Below, piece after piece: positions 17,729-25,886 of a DNA stretch of 64,000 nt. The notes beneath the pieces are model-generated. The model ran no database searches and was not told where the DNA came from. It saw nothing but the letters and a program-made list of their open reading frames with translations. The DNA lies in assembly GCA_024998685.1 (NCBI GenBank), contig JACOEH010000001.1:124001-188000 (forward strand). Direction: 5' to 3'. The DNA is from Nitrospira sp. (GTDB lineage Bacteria > Nitrospirota > Nitrospiria > Nitrospirales > Nitrospiraceae). A program made the position numbers and the translations under genes. Each line of letters begins with the position of its first letter. Position 1 is the stretch's first letter.

Positions 17729-19894
17729 ATGAACGACGTGATCAGATTGAAGGATCAATATTATATCCTCGCATCATCCTCCTTGGCCGAAGGCCGCTCG
17801 GAAGCGTTGAAGCAGGGTGAGACCTTCGCCGTGTTCGATCGGTACGGCGACATCCATCACGTGTTGCCGGGCCCGCAGGGTCTCTATCATGAAGGGACGC
17901 GGTTCCTCTCCCGATTCGAGCTCTCGCTCGGGGGAGAGCGTCCGATGTTGCTCAGCGCGAAGGCGAAAGACGACAATGCGCTCGTTCGGATCGATCTCAC
18001 CAACGCGGACATGATGCTGGATGCGCAACGGCCGGTGCCGCGCGGCACGCTCCACCTGTGCCGTACCCGGTTTCTCTGGCAAGGGACCTGTTACGAGCGC
18101 ATCCGGGTTCATAACTACGGAGTGGAGCAATTTCCCCTCCGGCTCATGGTCGCCATGGATGCGGATTTCGCCGATCTCTTCGAAGCGAGGGGTCGACAGC
18201 GTCCTCGTCGCGGACGAAAGCTGAACACCGTTCGATCGAAGATCGGGCTGGTGCTTGGATACAAAGGACTGGATGAGACCGTCCGTCGAACGTATATCAA
18301 ATGCTCCCCGGCGCCGAAGCGGATCACGTCTGATGGGTTGAGGATCGAGGCGAACATCCCTCCGCACGCCGACATGGCGTGGGAGATCTCGATTTCCTGC
18401 GAAATCAAGCAACGGCGGAGGGCGTTTCTCTCCTACGACGGTGCCCACCGTGAGGCCTTTCGCGCGTTACAGAAAGCCAAAGCCTCCGATGCTCACATCT
18501 ATACGTCGAATGAACAATTCAATCACTGGTTGAACCGGTCGATGGCCGATCTCCACATGTTGGTTTCGGAGACACCGCAGGGGCTCTATCCCTATGCCGG
18601 CGTGCCTTGGTTCAGCGTCCCGTTCGGGCGAGACGGGATTATTACCGCCTTGCAAATGCTGTGGATGAATCCCGCTCTCGCGCGTGGAGTCCTCGGCTTT
18701 CTGGCCGCGACTCAGGCGACGGAGAATCGGCCGGAACAGGATGCGGAGGTCGGCAAGATTTTGCACGAGACGCGTCAGGGCGAGATGGCGGCCCTCGGGG
18801 AAATTCCGTTCGGCAGATACTATGGGACTGTCGACGCCACGCCGTTGTTCATCGTTCTGGCGGGCGCCTATTACGAACGGAGCGGCGATCGCGGGTTTCT
18901 TACGGCGCTCTGGCCGCATATTCAGCTGGCCCTGCAGTGGATCGATCAGTACGGCGATCCGACCGGCATGGGTTTTACGACCTACGCTCGGCGGACCGAT
19001 ACGGGACTGGTGCATCAAGGATGGAAAGACTCTCACGATGCCGTTTTCCACGCCGACGGGACGGCCGCCGAAGGGCCGATTGCGCTCTGTGAGGTCCAGG
19101 CTTACGTCTATCGAGCCAAACGAACGGCGTCGGACTTGGCTCGACTTTTGGGAGATTCCGATCACGCCGATCGATTGCTGAAAGAAGCGGACTCACTCCG
19201 AGATCGATTCGAGCGGGCGTTCTGGTGCAAGGAACTGGACTTGTATGCTCTTGCGTTGGACGGGAAGGGACGGCCTTGCCGCGTACGTTCCTCAAACGCC
19301 GGCCATTGTCTCTACGGCGGCATTGCCGAGAAGGAACGCGGGGTACGTACGGCACGCGCACTCTTGAGCGAGGGGTTTTTCAGCGGATGGGGCATCCGCA
19401 CGATTGCCACCTCGGAGGCACGGTACAACCCGATGTCCTACCATAACGGGTCGGTGTGGCCTCACGACAACGCCGTCATCGCGGCCGGCATGGCGGCTTA
19501 CGGCTATAAGCAAGGAGCGATGAAGGTCTTGACGGGCATCTTCGACACCAGCCTCTTTATCGAACTCCATCGGCTGCCCGAATTGTTCTGTGGATTTTCC
19601 AGGCGGGCCGGGGAAAGCCCCACGCTCTATCCGACGGCCTGTTCACCGCAAGCTTGGGCGGCCGGTGCCGGCTTCCTGCTGCTCCAAGCCTGTCTGGGCT
19701 TGCGAATCGACGCGCCTCATCGTCTGGTGAGTTTCGACCGCCCTGTGTTGCCGCCTTTCCTTGAGCGGGTCGAGATTCGGAATCTCTCCGTCGGAACCGC
19801 GCGTCTCGACCTCGTGCTTGACCGCCATGAGAACGAAGTCGCTTTGAGAGTGGCCCGCCGCGTCGGCGAGGTGGAAGTCGTGCTGACCATGTAA
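17729..19894 (+). CDS. Amylo-alpha-1,6-glucosidase / glycogen debranching-type protein
   Basis: A 721-residue cytoplasmic protein with a GDE_N-type N-terminal beta domain (about 20-220, starting ETFAVFDRYGDIHHVLPG and GLYHEGTRFLS) and a C-terminal (alpha/alpha)6 barrel of the GH63/GH133-like type. Visible motifs are VPWFSVPFGRDGIITALQ, where the Asp is a likely catalytic residue, and YHNGSVWPHDNA. The family removes alpha-1,6 branches or hydrolyses related alpha-glucosides; exact substrate is not readable. It lies 12 bases after the second MFS gene and closes the cluster, linking it to alpha-glucan or compatible-solute metabolism. Confidence 0.85.
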   Translation: MNDVIRLKDQYYILASSSLAEGRSEALKQGETFAVFDRYGDIHHVLPGPQGLYHEGTRFLSRFELSLGGERPMLLSAKAKDDNALVRIDLTNADMMLDAQRPVPRGTLHLCRTRFLWQGTCYERIRVHNYGVEQFPLRLMVAMDADFADLFEARGRQRPRRGRKLNTVRSKIGLVLGYKGLDETVRRTYIKCSPAPKRITSDGLRIEANIPPHADMAWEISISCEIKQRRRAFLSYDGAHREAFRALQKAKASDAHIYTSNEQFNHWLNRSMADLHMLVSETPQGLYPYAGVPWFSVPFGRDGIITALQMLWMNPALARGVLGFLAATQATENRPEQDAEVGKILHETRQGEMAALGEIPFGRYYGTVDATPLFIVLAGAYYERSGDRGFLTALWPHIQLALQWIDQYGDPTGMGFTTYARRTDTGLVHQGWKDSHDAVFHADGTAAEGPIALCEVQAYVYRAKRTASDLARLLGDSDHADRLLKEADSLRDRFERAFWCKELDLYALALDGKGRPCRVRSSNAGHCLYGGIAEKERGVRTARALLSEGFFSGWGIRTIATSEARYNPMSYHNGSVWPHDNAVIAAGMAAYGYKQGAMKVLTGIFDTSLFIELHRLPELFCGFSRRAGESPTLYPTACSPQAWAAGAGFLLLQACLGLRIDAPHRLVSFDRPVLPPFLERVEIRNLSVGTARLDLVLDRHENEVALRVARRVGEVEVVLTM

Positions 19895-19907
19895 TGGTTT
19901 CGAACAT

Positions 19908-19955
19908 CGTTCGTGGTGAGTTCTCCGATGAGCTCGACAAGCTCAGGGCGAACGG
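19908..19955. repeat. REP-like GAGCTTGTCGA palindromic element
   Basis: The element has outer arms CGTTCG and CGAACG and an inner GAGCT/AGCTC pair, with the phrase CTCGACAAGCTCAGGGCGAA. This sequence style is a common extragenic palindrome in many GC-rich bacteria. It sits between two convergent genes (the debranching-type gene and the hybrid kinase) and may act as a bidirectional transcription barrier. Confidence 0.6.
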
Positions 19956-19969
19956 ATGATCGCGGTACT

Positions 19970-22840
19970 TTAAGCGTAGTCGCTTTTAGGTTCACGTAAT
20001 CGTTCATCGCGGCACTTGACGATCGTGGCGATAAGCTCTTCCGCAGCCCATTCCTTGGACAACAGCGTCTCGGCACCGGCTGAAACGATCTCGCGTTTCA
20101 TGTGCTCTTCCGTGTGAATCGAAAGCCCGATCACCACCATCTGCGGATGAAGTCGTTTGAAACGCCTCGTCGCTTCGATGCCGTCCATGTCGGGCAGATT
20201 GATGTCCGTGACGACCATGTCGGGAACCAAGTTGGCCGCCAGCATCAGCGCTTCCTCGCAAGTGCCTGCCTCGCTGACGACGCGGATTCGATCGTCCGAG
20301 GCCAAGAGCTCCCGCAACCCCTGACGCACCGACTTGTGGTCATCCACCAGAAGAACACGGATGGCCGCTTGCTTCGGAAGTGCTGAGTTCTGAGTCCTGA
20401 GTGCCGAGTTTTGCATTTCAGGCAACTTGGAACTCAGCACTTTTGTCTCAGCACTCCTTGCCAAAGGCAATACCAGCGTCACCGTCGTGCCTTGACCAGG
20501 CCGCGATTCCACATCGACTCGGCCGCCCATTGCGCGGAAACGTTCCCGCACGCTGATGAGCCCCAGATGGCCGGGCTGAGCGGAGCGTTGCAATGCATCC
20601 GGACTCAATCCTTTGCCGTGATCCGTCACGGCGATCCGCAAGGAGTTATCCTGGTCCGGCGTCACGGTCACCGTCGCCTGGCCGACATCCGCATGTTTCA
20701 TCACGTTGAACAGCAGCTCGCGCACCGCCTGAAACACCACGACCGACTGTTCTTCAGGCAACGGTATGGAGACACAATTCACCTGCACGTCCACCTGGAG
20801 CCCATCCTTTTCAAATCGCTCAGCCAGCCATTTCAATGCGATCGGCAAACCGGAATCCTCGAGCGACGGAGGGCTCAGTTCGGCGATCAGGGTGCGCGTA
20901 TAGGCCAACGCTTCTTGAAACACCTTGCCCAAATCCTGCAAGAGGCCTGTGCTTGCTGGCTTGGGTGGAATCTGTTTCTTCAGCATGCCGGTTTTCATCT
21001 GCCCGACGACGAGCATCTGAGCCAGATAATCGTGCAGCTCACGGGCCAGCTTGCGACGCTCCCGTTGCTCGGTCAGGCTCAATTGCGAGGTCAATGTCAT
21101 CAGCCGACCTTGCGTCGCCAGCAGTTCTCCGGTCCGCTCTTGCACGCGAGTCTCCAGCTCATCCTTCCACCGGCGCAGTTCCTCCTCCTGTCGTTTGCGC
21201 GTGGTCATGTCGCGCGCCACCTTGGATGCACCGATAACCCGACCTTCGTCGTCCTTGATGGGTGACACCGTCAGGGAGATATCCAGCAATGTGCCGTCTT
21301 TTCGGCGCCGGACGGTCTCAAAATGTTCAACCGACTCCTCGCTTCTAATGCGCGCGAGGATCTCCGGCTCTTCATCGACACGGTCCGGGGGTATGAGCAT
21401 CGTGATCGACCGACCGATCGCTTCCTGTTCGGTGTAACCGAACAGGCGTTCCGCTCCACGATTCCAACTCGTAATGAGGCCGTTCAGGTCTTTACTGATG
21501 ATGGCGTCGTCGGAGTGCGTCACGATCGCCGCCAAGTGCGCTTGCGCCTGCTCGGCCTCGCGCAAGTCGGTAATGTCGGTATTCGTGCCGAACCATCGGA
21601 GTATCCGTCCATCGGTATTGCGAATCGGCACCGCCCGGGAAAGAAACCATCGATATTGTCCGTCGCGTCCCCGCAGGGGGAACGTATCCTCCCATGTCGC
21701 TCCTGTTTCAAGAGCCTGCCGCCATTTTTCGACCACATGCTGAAGATGGTCAGGATGATGAAATTTTTGCCAGCCCCATCCTTGCATTTCTTCCAAGGTC
21801 GTGCCTGTGTAATCAAACCAGCGCTGGTTGTACCAGAAGAACCCACCTCTTTCATCCGCCATCCAGGCCAATTGCGAGATGTTATCGGCCAGGGTGTGGA
21901 ATCGTGCTTCGCTCTCGCGCTGGGATTCTTCGTATCGCTGACGTTCCGAGAGATCGTAAAAATGGCATACCACGCCCCACCGTCCGTCAGGCAGCATGAG
22001 ACGTTCGATTTTCCAATCGTATGCTTCCAGTTCGCCGCTGTCACGCCGCCGCTCTATCGTGCTGGGCGCATGATACGGCTTCCCGGTTTCCAACGTGTGT
22101 CGGAACAAATCGATGGCCTCGCCGGCGAACGGCTCCGGCCAAATCCGGCGCAGTACGTCGGCAAAATCCCTTCCCAATAGAGGTCGGACGTTTTGAAACA
22201 CTTTCTGGGCTCCGGCGCTCACCTGGATCAGGCGAAAGTCTGCGTTGACCACGTACACGCCGAAGGGGGACTGTTCGACAAGATGACGGAACGTATCGTG
22301 AGCCGCGCGCAGGTCTTCCTCTACCTGCTTGCTCCTGGTCATATCGCGATTCGCTGCGCGGTACGGCGCAATCTTGTCTTGCGTCTGCGATTGTCGGATG
22401 AGTCTACGATTTTGTTTTTCGAGGCCCGCCAACCTCAACAACATCCGCACGCCGACCAGCAACTCCACCGGATCGATGGGTTCTCTGAGGTAACTATCGG
22501 CTTCCTGTTCGACCTCGACGGCAAAACTCTTCTTGAGTGTGCGGGAGGAAGAGACCAGCAGCACCATGATGTGGGATGTTGCGTGCTCTGCTTTGAGACG
22601 TCGGCAGACCTCCAGTCCGTCGATGTCCGGCAGACCGACATCGAGGATGATTAATTCCGGTGAATCCGTAGCGGCTAAGCGGAGCGCCTCCTGGCCCGCA
22701 GAGGCTTCGCTCACCTGGTAGCCGGCTCGGCCCAACATGCGGCTGCGAGACTCACGAAGAGATCGGACACGGCCTACGATCAGAATTCCGGCGCCGCGCG
22801 CGCTCGGATTCGACGATGAGGACATAGGCTCCTTCGCCAT
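19970..22840 (-). CDS. Hybrid PAS histidine kinase with N- and C-terminal receivers
   Basis: A soluble multi-domain kinase of about 956 residues. In order: a receiver domain (Asp near residue 68 in IILDVGLPDIDG), a coiled coil, three PAS domains (VEQSPFGVYVV, DNISQLAWMADE, HSDDAIISKDLNG), a HisKA_3 domain (ERRKLARELHDYLAQ), a HATPase domain (VTDHGKGLSPD), a short linker and a NarL-type receiver (LLVDDHKSVRQGL, VVTDINLPDMDG) without a DNA-binding domain. The first receiver lacks the usual acidic pair (ILIVGRVRS in place of DD) and has REP instead of KP, so it is probably not phosphorylated normally. I use the ATG at 22840; a TTG at 22852 is also possible. A 58-codon gene lies just upstream. 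Confidence 0.88.
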   Translation of the reverse strand: MAKEPMSSSSNPSARGAGILIVGRVRSLRESRSRMLGRAGYQVSEASAGQEALRLAATDSPELIILDVGLPDIDGLEVCRRLKAEHATSHIMVLLVSSSRTLKKSFAVEVEQEADSYLREPIDPVELLVGVRMLLRLAGLEKQNRRLIRQSQTQDKIAPYRAANRDMTRSKQVEEDLRAAHDTFRHLVEQSPFGVYVVNADFRLIQVSAGAQKVFQNVRPLLGRDFADVLRRIWPEPFAGEAIDLFRHTLETGKPYHAPSTIERRRDSGELEAYDWKIERLMLPDGRWGVVCHFYDLSERQRYEESQRESEARFHTLADNISQLAWMADERGGFFWYNQRWFDYTGTTLEEMQGWGWQKFHHPDHLQHVVEKWRQALETGATWEDTFPLRGRDGQYRWFLSRAVPIRNTDGRILRWFGTNTDITDLREAEQAQAHLAAIVTHSDDAIISKDLNGLITSWNRGAERLFGYTEQEAIGRSITMLIPPDRVDEEPEILARIRSEESVEHFETVRRRKDGTLLDISLTVSPIKDDEGRVIGASKVARDMTTRKRQEEELRRWKDELETRVQERTGELLATQGRLMTLTSQLSLTEQRERRKLARELHDYLAQMLVVGQMKTGMLKKQIPPKPASTGLLQDLGKVFQEALAYTRTLIAELSPPSLEDSGLPIALKWLAERFEKDGLQVDVQVNCVSIPLPEEQSVVVFQAVRELLFNVMKHADVGQATVTVTPDQDNSLRIAVTDHGKGLSPDALQRSAQPGHLGLISVRERFRAMGGRVDVESRPGQGTTVTLVLPLARSAETKVLSSKLPEMQNSALRTQNSALPKQAAIRVLLVDDHKSVRQGLRELLASDDRIRVVSEAGTCEEALMLAANLVPDMVVTDINLPDMDGIEATRRFKRLHPQMVVIGLSIHTEEHMKREIVSAGAETLLSKEWAAEELIATIVKCRDERLREPKSDYA
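20378..20455 (-). repeat. Palindromic CTGAGTTCTGAGT repeat forming a coding linker
   Basis: AAGTGCTGAGTT at 20378-20389 and AACTCAGCACTT at 20431-20442 are a perfect 12-bp inverted repeat, with extra CTGAGT units between and a further TCTCAGCACT after. Sequences of this kind normally lie between genes. Here it is in frame and encodes the Ser/Leu-rich linker (VLSSKLPEMQNSALRTQ) joining the HATPase domain to the last receiver. Confidence 0.75.
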
Positions 22841-22922
22841 AGAAGTTCGCAAGATTCTGAGGCACTACTTGCTGAAGATCAAGACCCTCCATCGGGCGAT
22901 TGATCTTCATTCATCGATTCCC

Positions 22923-23099
22923 TTACGATTCTGGGATCGTATGGACCGACGGGGTCAGCCGTCTGAGTTCGTCCAAATAATAGACGATCAGGTGACGTTC
23001 GTCCTCGCTTAACGGTTCATCGCCGGACATCATGCGAAGTGAAATGAGCTTCTCGCATGATCGCGTGAAGTCTTGAATCTCTTTCCGCAGCGGAATCAT
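22923..23099 (-). CDS. Short unrecognised protein (58 residues)
   Basis: A small ORF starting MIPLRKEIQDFTRSCEKL and containing LSEDERHLIVYYLDEL. It has a very good ribosome-binding site (AGGAGG, 7-8 bases before ATG) and lies 82 bases upstream of the hybrid kinase on the same strand, so the two are probably co-transcribed. The sequence is amphipathic and helical, with no signal peptide or Cys. It could be a small partner or regulator of the kinase; that is inference. The strong RBS and operon position are why I call it a gene. Confidence 0.6.
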   Translation of the reverse strand: MIPLRKEIQDFTRSCEKLISLRMMSGDEPLSEDERHLIVYYLDELRRLTPSVHTIPES

Positions 23100-23532
23100 C
23101 GGTTTCCTCCTGATCAGAGATTATAAGTGTGCCTGTCTTGTTGCCTCGACCGCTGTTATCGTCAATACTCTCGTTGTGAAGGATAGGCATTTTTTATAGG
23201 GCCTTACCCCAGGGGTTTCCATGCTACTATTATTGTCCCGCGAGAGTCTGTCGCCTAGACGACAAAAGACACCCCCCATGCACCGGCCGACACTGAAACT
23301 TACCTCGATGATGGGACACGGTATTCTGAAGAAAGCCCATCAATCGGTCCCCTTGGCCGATCTGCTTGGCAGATAAATTCGAGTTTCATGGAGTCAATCA
23401 CCGTCGGCATTACGCAAGAATAATTCGTTCATGTAACCACTTCTTCATGTGAGAAATGAACAATGTCGGCCAGACGACAGAATCCACGGACGCTCTGGGC
23501 TATTCTCGCCGTTCTGCAAGGGAGAAGCCTTA
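23100..23532. other. Divergent promoter region
   Basis: About 430 bases between the minus-strand short gene and the plus-strand Crp-like gene. It holds TGTCGCCTAGACGACA, an inverted TGTCG/CGACA repeat near 23250 that could be an operator. A 51-codon ORF at 23221-23376 starts MLLLLSRESLSPRR and has AGGGG upstream, but it is weakly supported and not called a gene. No convincing -35/-10 pair was recognised. Confidence 0.4.
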
Positions 23533-24246
23533 GTGGATGTCGCGCGATATGCTCGGAACAATTTGGTATTGCAATACATTCCCCTCGAAAACTTCTCCAA
23601 ACTCATCCCGCACATGCACATTCAGGAGGTCGATGCCAAGGAAGTGCTGCACCAGGCCGGTGAGCCCATTCGGTTCATCTACTTTCCCATCACGGCCCTC
23701 GTGTCCATGCTCATGCCGACTTCGGACGGCTCGACGGTGGAGTTGGCCATGGTCGGGCGTGAAGGTTTCACCGGGATGAGCGCCTTTCTGAACAACGTGA
23801 CGACCCGCGAGCATGGCGCATTGGCGAAAGTCATGACCGTTATTCCGGGGTCGGTGGTTCGAATGAAGAGCGATGCCTTTATCACCGCCGCCGATTCGAG
23901 CTTGCCGGTCGCCCGCTCCTTGCGCCGATATTTGAGTCTGCTGTTCACTGAACTGGCGCTGTCGGTGACATGCAATCGACTGCATTCTTTGGAGCAGCGA
24001 TGCGCGCGCTGGCTGTTGACCGCCATGGATAAAAGCGGCACGACTGAAATCCCGGTGACTCAGGAAATGCTGGCAGGCATTTTAGGCGTGTATCGCCAGA
24101 GTATCGTCCAGGTCCTCAATGACTTCGAAACGGCGGAATTGATTCAGCGCGGTCGGGGAGCCATTCGGGTGGAAACTCGGGAGCGTCTGGTGGCGATCGT
24201 CTGCGAATGCTACTTTGCCGGAAGAAAAAGAACCTTGGGACGCTAG
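23533..24246 (+). CDS. Crp/Fnr-family regulator
   Basis: A 237-residue transcription regulator with an N-terminal cyclic-nucleotide-binding-like beta roll (VLHQAGEPIRFIYFP, GSTVELAMVGREGFTGMS) and a C-terminal winged helix-turn-helix (VTQEMLAGILGVYRQSIVQV). The beta roll does not show the canonical cAMP-binding R-S pair, and there is no FNR-type Cys cluster, so the ligand is unclear. I choose GTG 23533 after GGGAGA because upstream residues look non-family. A second regulator of the same type follows 79 bases downstream. Confidence 0.82.
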   Translation: MDVARYARNNLVLQYIPLENFSKLIPHMHIQEVDAKEVLHQAGEPIRFIYFPITALVSMLMPTSDGSTVELAMVGREGFTGMSAFLNNVTTREHGALAKVMTVIPGSVVRMKSDAFITAADSSLPVARSLRRYLSLLFTELALSVTCNRLHSLEQRCARWLLTAMDKSGTTEIPVTQEMLAGILGVYRQSIVQVLNDFETAELIQRGRGAIRVETRERLVAIVCECYFAGRKRTLGR

Positions 24247-24325
24247 ACTAGTACGTAAAGTTTCGCCCAGTCACCTGAGACATACCCTAGTAAAAGCTCT
24301 CTCTAATGTTGTACGCTTTTTCGTT

Positions 24326-25045
24326 ATGATGTCGGAATTCGACCGGCACCAACTCCTGACGATGCTTCCTGTTGCCGAAAAGCAGGCGTTGAGCCCGCAC
24401 GTCAAACTCATCATGCTGTCTACGAAAGAGGAACTGAACCCCGTGGACAGTCCGTTGCGGTACCTGTACTTTCCGCTTGGCGCCGCCATCAGCGTGATGG
24501 AGATGGAGCGAAGCGGCCGTGTGCTTGAAGTGGCGGTCGTCGGAAAGGAAGGGTGTTTCTGTCCGGATGTTTTGAACGGAGTTACAGCTTCACCCACGCA
24601 TACCATCGTGCAGATCGGCGGCGCGAGCTTGTTTGTGGATACGGCCACACTCGTCGGCATGCTTCCCGCTTTGCCCGTATTTGCAAGAATGGTCAGGCGT
24701 TTTAGCGCTCTGATGTTTCGCCATGCGGTGATCTCCGTCGGCTGCAGCCAATGGCACTCGGTCGAGCAACGGTTGGCTCGGTGGCTGTTGGCGCATCATC
24801 ATCGGACTGGCGACATCATTTTCCCCTTCACCCATGGATTCCTTGCCGATCAACTGGGATCCCAACGGGTCACGGTGACGGAAACGCTGTCGGCGTTTCA
24901 ACGCAACGACATGGTCCGGTATAGCTACGGCAAAGTGGAATTGATCAACATTGAAAAGGTGAAGGACATGAGCTGTGAGTGTTTTAGTCTTGCTACGCAG
25001 GCCATTGAAGACTATCTTCGCGATATTCAGTCTTATACGATGTGA
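24326..25045 (+). CDS. Crp/Fnr-family regulator, second tandem copy
   Basis: A 239-residue paralogue-like regulator. The sensor roll has RYLYFPLGAAISVMEM and VLEVAVVGKEGCFCPDV. The winged helix has FTHGFLADQLGSQRVTVTET, where the recognition helix (QRVTVTE) differs from the neighbour (YRQSIVQ), so the two likely bind different sites. The start is set at ATG 24326 (ATGATG). It ends just before a pair of strong hairpins that separate it from the converging DUF1328 gene. Confidence 0.8.
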   Translation: MMSEFDRHQLLTMLPVAEKQALSPHVKLIMLSTKEELNPVDSPLRYLYFPLGAAISVMEMERSGRVLEVAVVGKEGCFCPDVLNGVTASPTHTIVQIGGASLFVDTATLVGMLPALPVFARMVRRFSALMFRHAVISVGCSQWHSVEQRLARWLLAHHHRTGDIIFPFTHGFLADQLGSQRVTVTETLSAFQRNDMVRYSYGKVELINIEKVKDMSCECFSLATQAIEDYLRDIQSYTM

Positions 25046-25094
25046 TCGTTTTTTACTAAAGGTCTGTAGACCATAAGTGCAGTGATAAGGCAAT

Positions 25095-25139
25095 CCCGGC
25101 GGCGCGTGAGCGCCGCCGGGTGCCTGCCGTTACGGCAGG
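25095..25139. terminator. Two adjacent perfect hairpins between convergent genes
   Basis: The first hairpin pairs CCCGGCGGCGC with GCGCCGCCGGG (11 bp, loop GTGA, 25095-25120). The second pairs CCTGCCG with CGGCAGG (7 bp, loop TTA, 25123-25139). They lie between the stop codons of convergent genes, so they plausibly stop or protect transcripts from both sides. No clear U-run is present, so factor-independent termination is not certain. Confidence 0.65.
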
Positions 25140-25188
25140 GAAGGACTACACCATGACAATAGACTCGACGCAATCAGTCTCTATGTTG

Positions 25189-25353
25189 TCAGGCAACCGG
25201 CTTACGACCGGTGAAGAAGCCGATCAGCGCCAAGATGATAAAAATAACGAACAATGCATAAGCAATGCTCGTGGCTGTTCCGGCGACTCCCGATAGTCCG
25301 AGCACGCCTGCAATAATCGCGACGACCAAGAATGTAACCGCCCAGCTCAGCAT
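25189..25353 (-). CDS. DUF1328 small membrane protein
   Basis: A 54-residue, two-TM inner-membrane protein of the DUF1328 (YtjA-like) family, starting [19 protein letters not shown] and ending with the charged [17 protein letters not shown] lies before the ATG at 25353, which is why I do not use the upstream in-frame codons. The family is widespread and usually induced by envelope or osmotic stress, but its function is unknown. It sits with a CsbD-like gene, a frequent stress pairing. Confidence 0.85.
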   Translation of the reverse strand: MLSWAVTFLVVAIIAGVLGLSGVAGTATSIAYALFVIFIILALIGFFTGRKPVA

Positions 25354-25453
25354 AGTAGACCTCTCCCCTTCAGTACTGATTGACCTCCGACGGTATGTCA
25401 GCATTGGTCAACCCGACTGTTCTTAGAGCCTACCGACACAGGACGAACCGACG

Positions 25454-25678
25454 TTATCTCTGCTGTCCCGAATGGGCGGTACTTTGCTTGTCAAACCAGT
25501 CGTTCGTCCACTTCATGACGTCTTCCTTCTTGTCGCCGTAGCGCTCCTGCACGCGCCCGAGAAACTTGTCATAGTTTCCTTCGGCCTCAGTCATATCGTC
25601 ATCCGTGAGCTTGCCCCACTGACGTTTGGCCTCTCCCTTGAACTGAGTCCACTTCCCTTTGAATTGTTCTGCGTTCAT
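25454..25678 (-). CDS. CsbD-like stress protein
   Basis: A 74-residue hydrophilic protein with the CsbD core: MNAEQFKGKWTQFKGEAK, WGKLTDDD and a final YGDKKEDVMKWTNDW helix. The ATG at 25678 has AGGAGG 4 bases upstream. CsbD proteins accumulate in general stress; their molecular role is not known. It lies 100 bases upstream of the DUF1328 gene on the same strand. Confidence 0.88.
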   Translation of the reverse strand: MNAEQFKGKWTQFKGEAKRQWGKLTDDDMTEAEGNYDKFLGRVQERYGDKKEDVMKWTNDWFDKQSTAHSGQQR

Positions 25679-25886
25679 GTCTCCTCCTTGTTTGAAGATT
25701 CTCCTCCTGAGCGATTCCACTGATTCTATTTAACTCTTAGGACATTCCCAGGTCAGCTAGATAATCCCCTTGGATTTTACTTTCTAAAACTAAAGCGGAT
25801 AAGTATGACGACCTCAATTGACATGGATGGTCATGACATCGGATTAGTGGCGAATGACATCGTCGTTTCTACGAAGGGATCGATGA

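Noticed and set aside
23221-23376. 51-codon ORF in the Crp promoter region
   Set aside because: Only a weak AGGGG site, unremarkable peptide, and it overlaps a likely control region.
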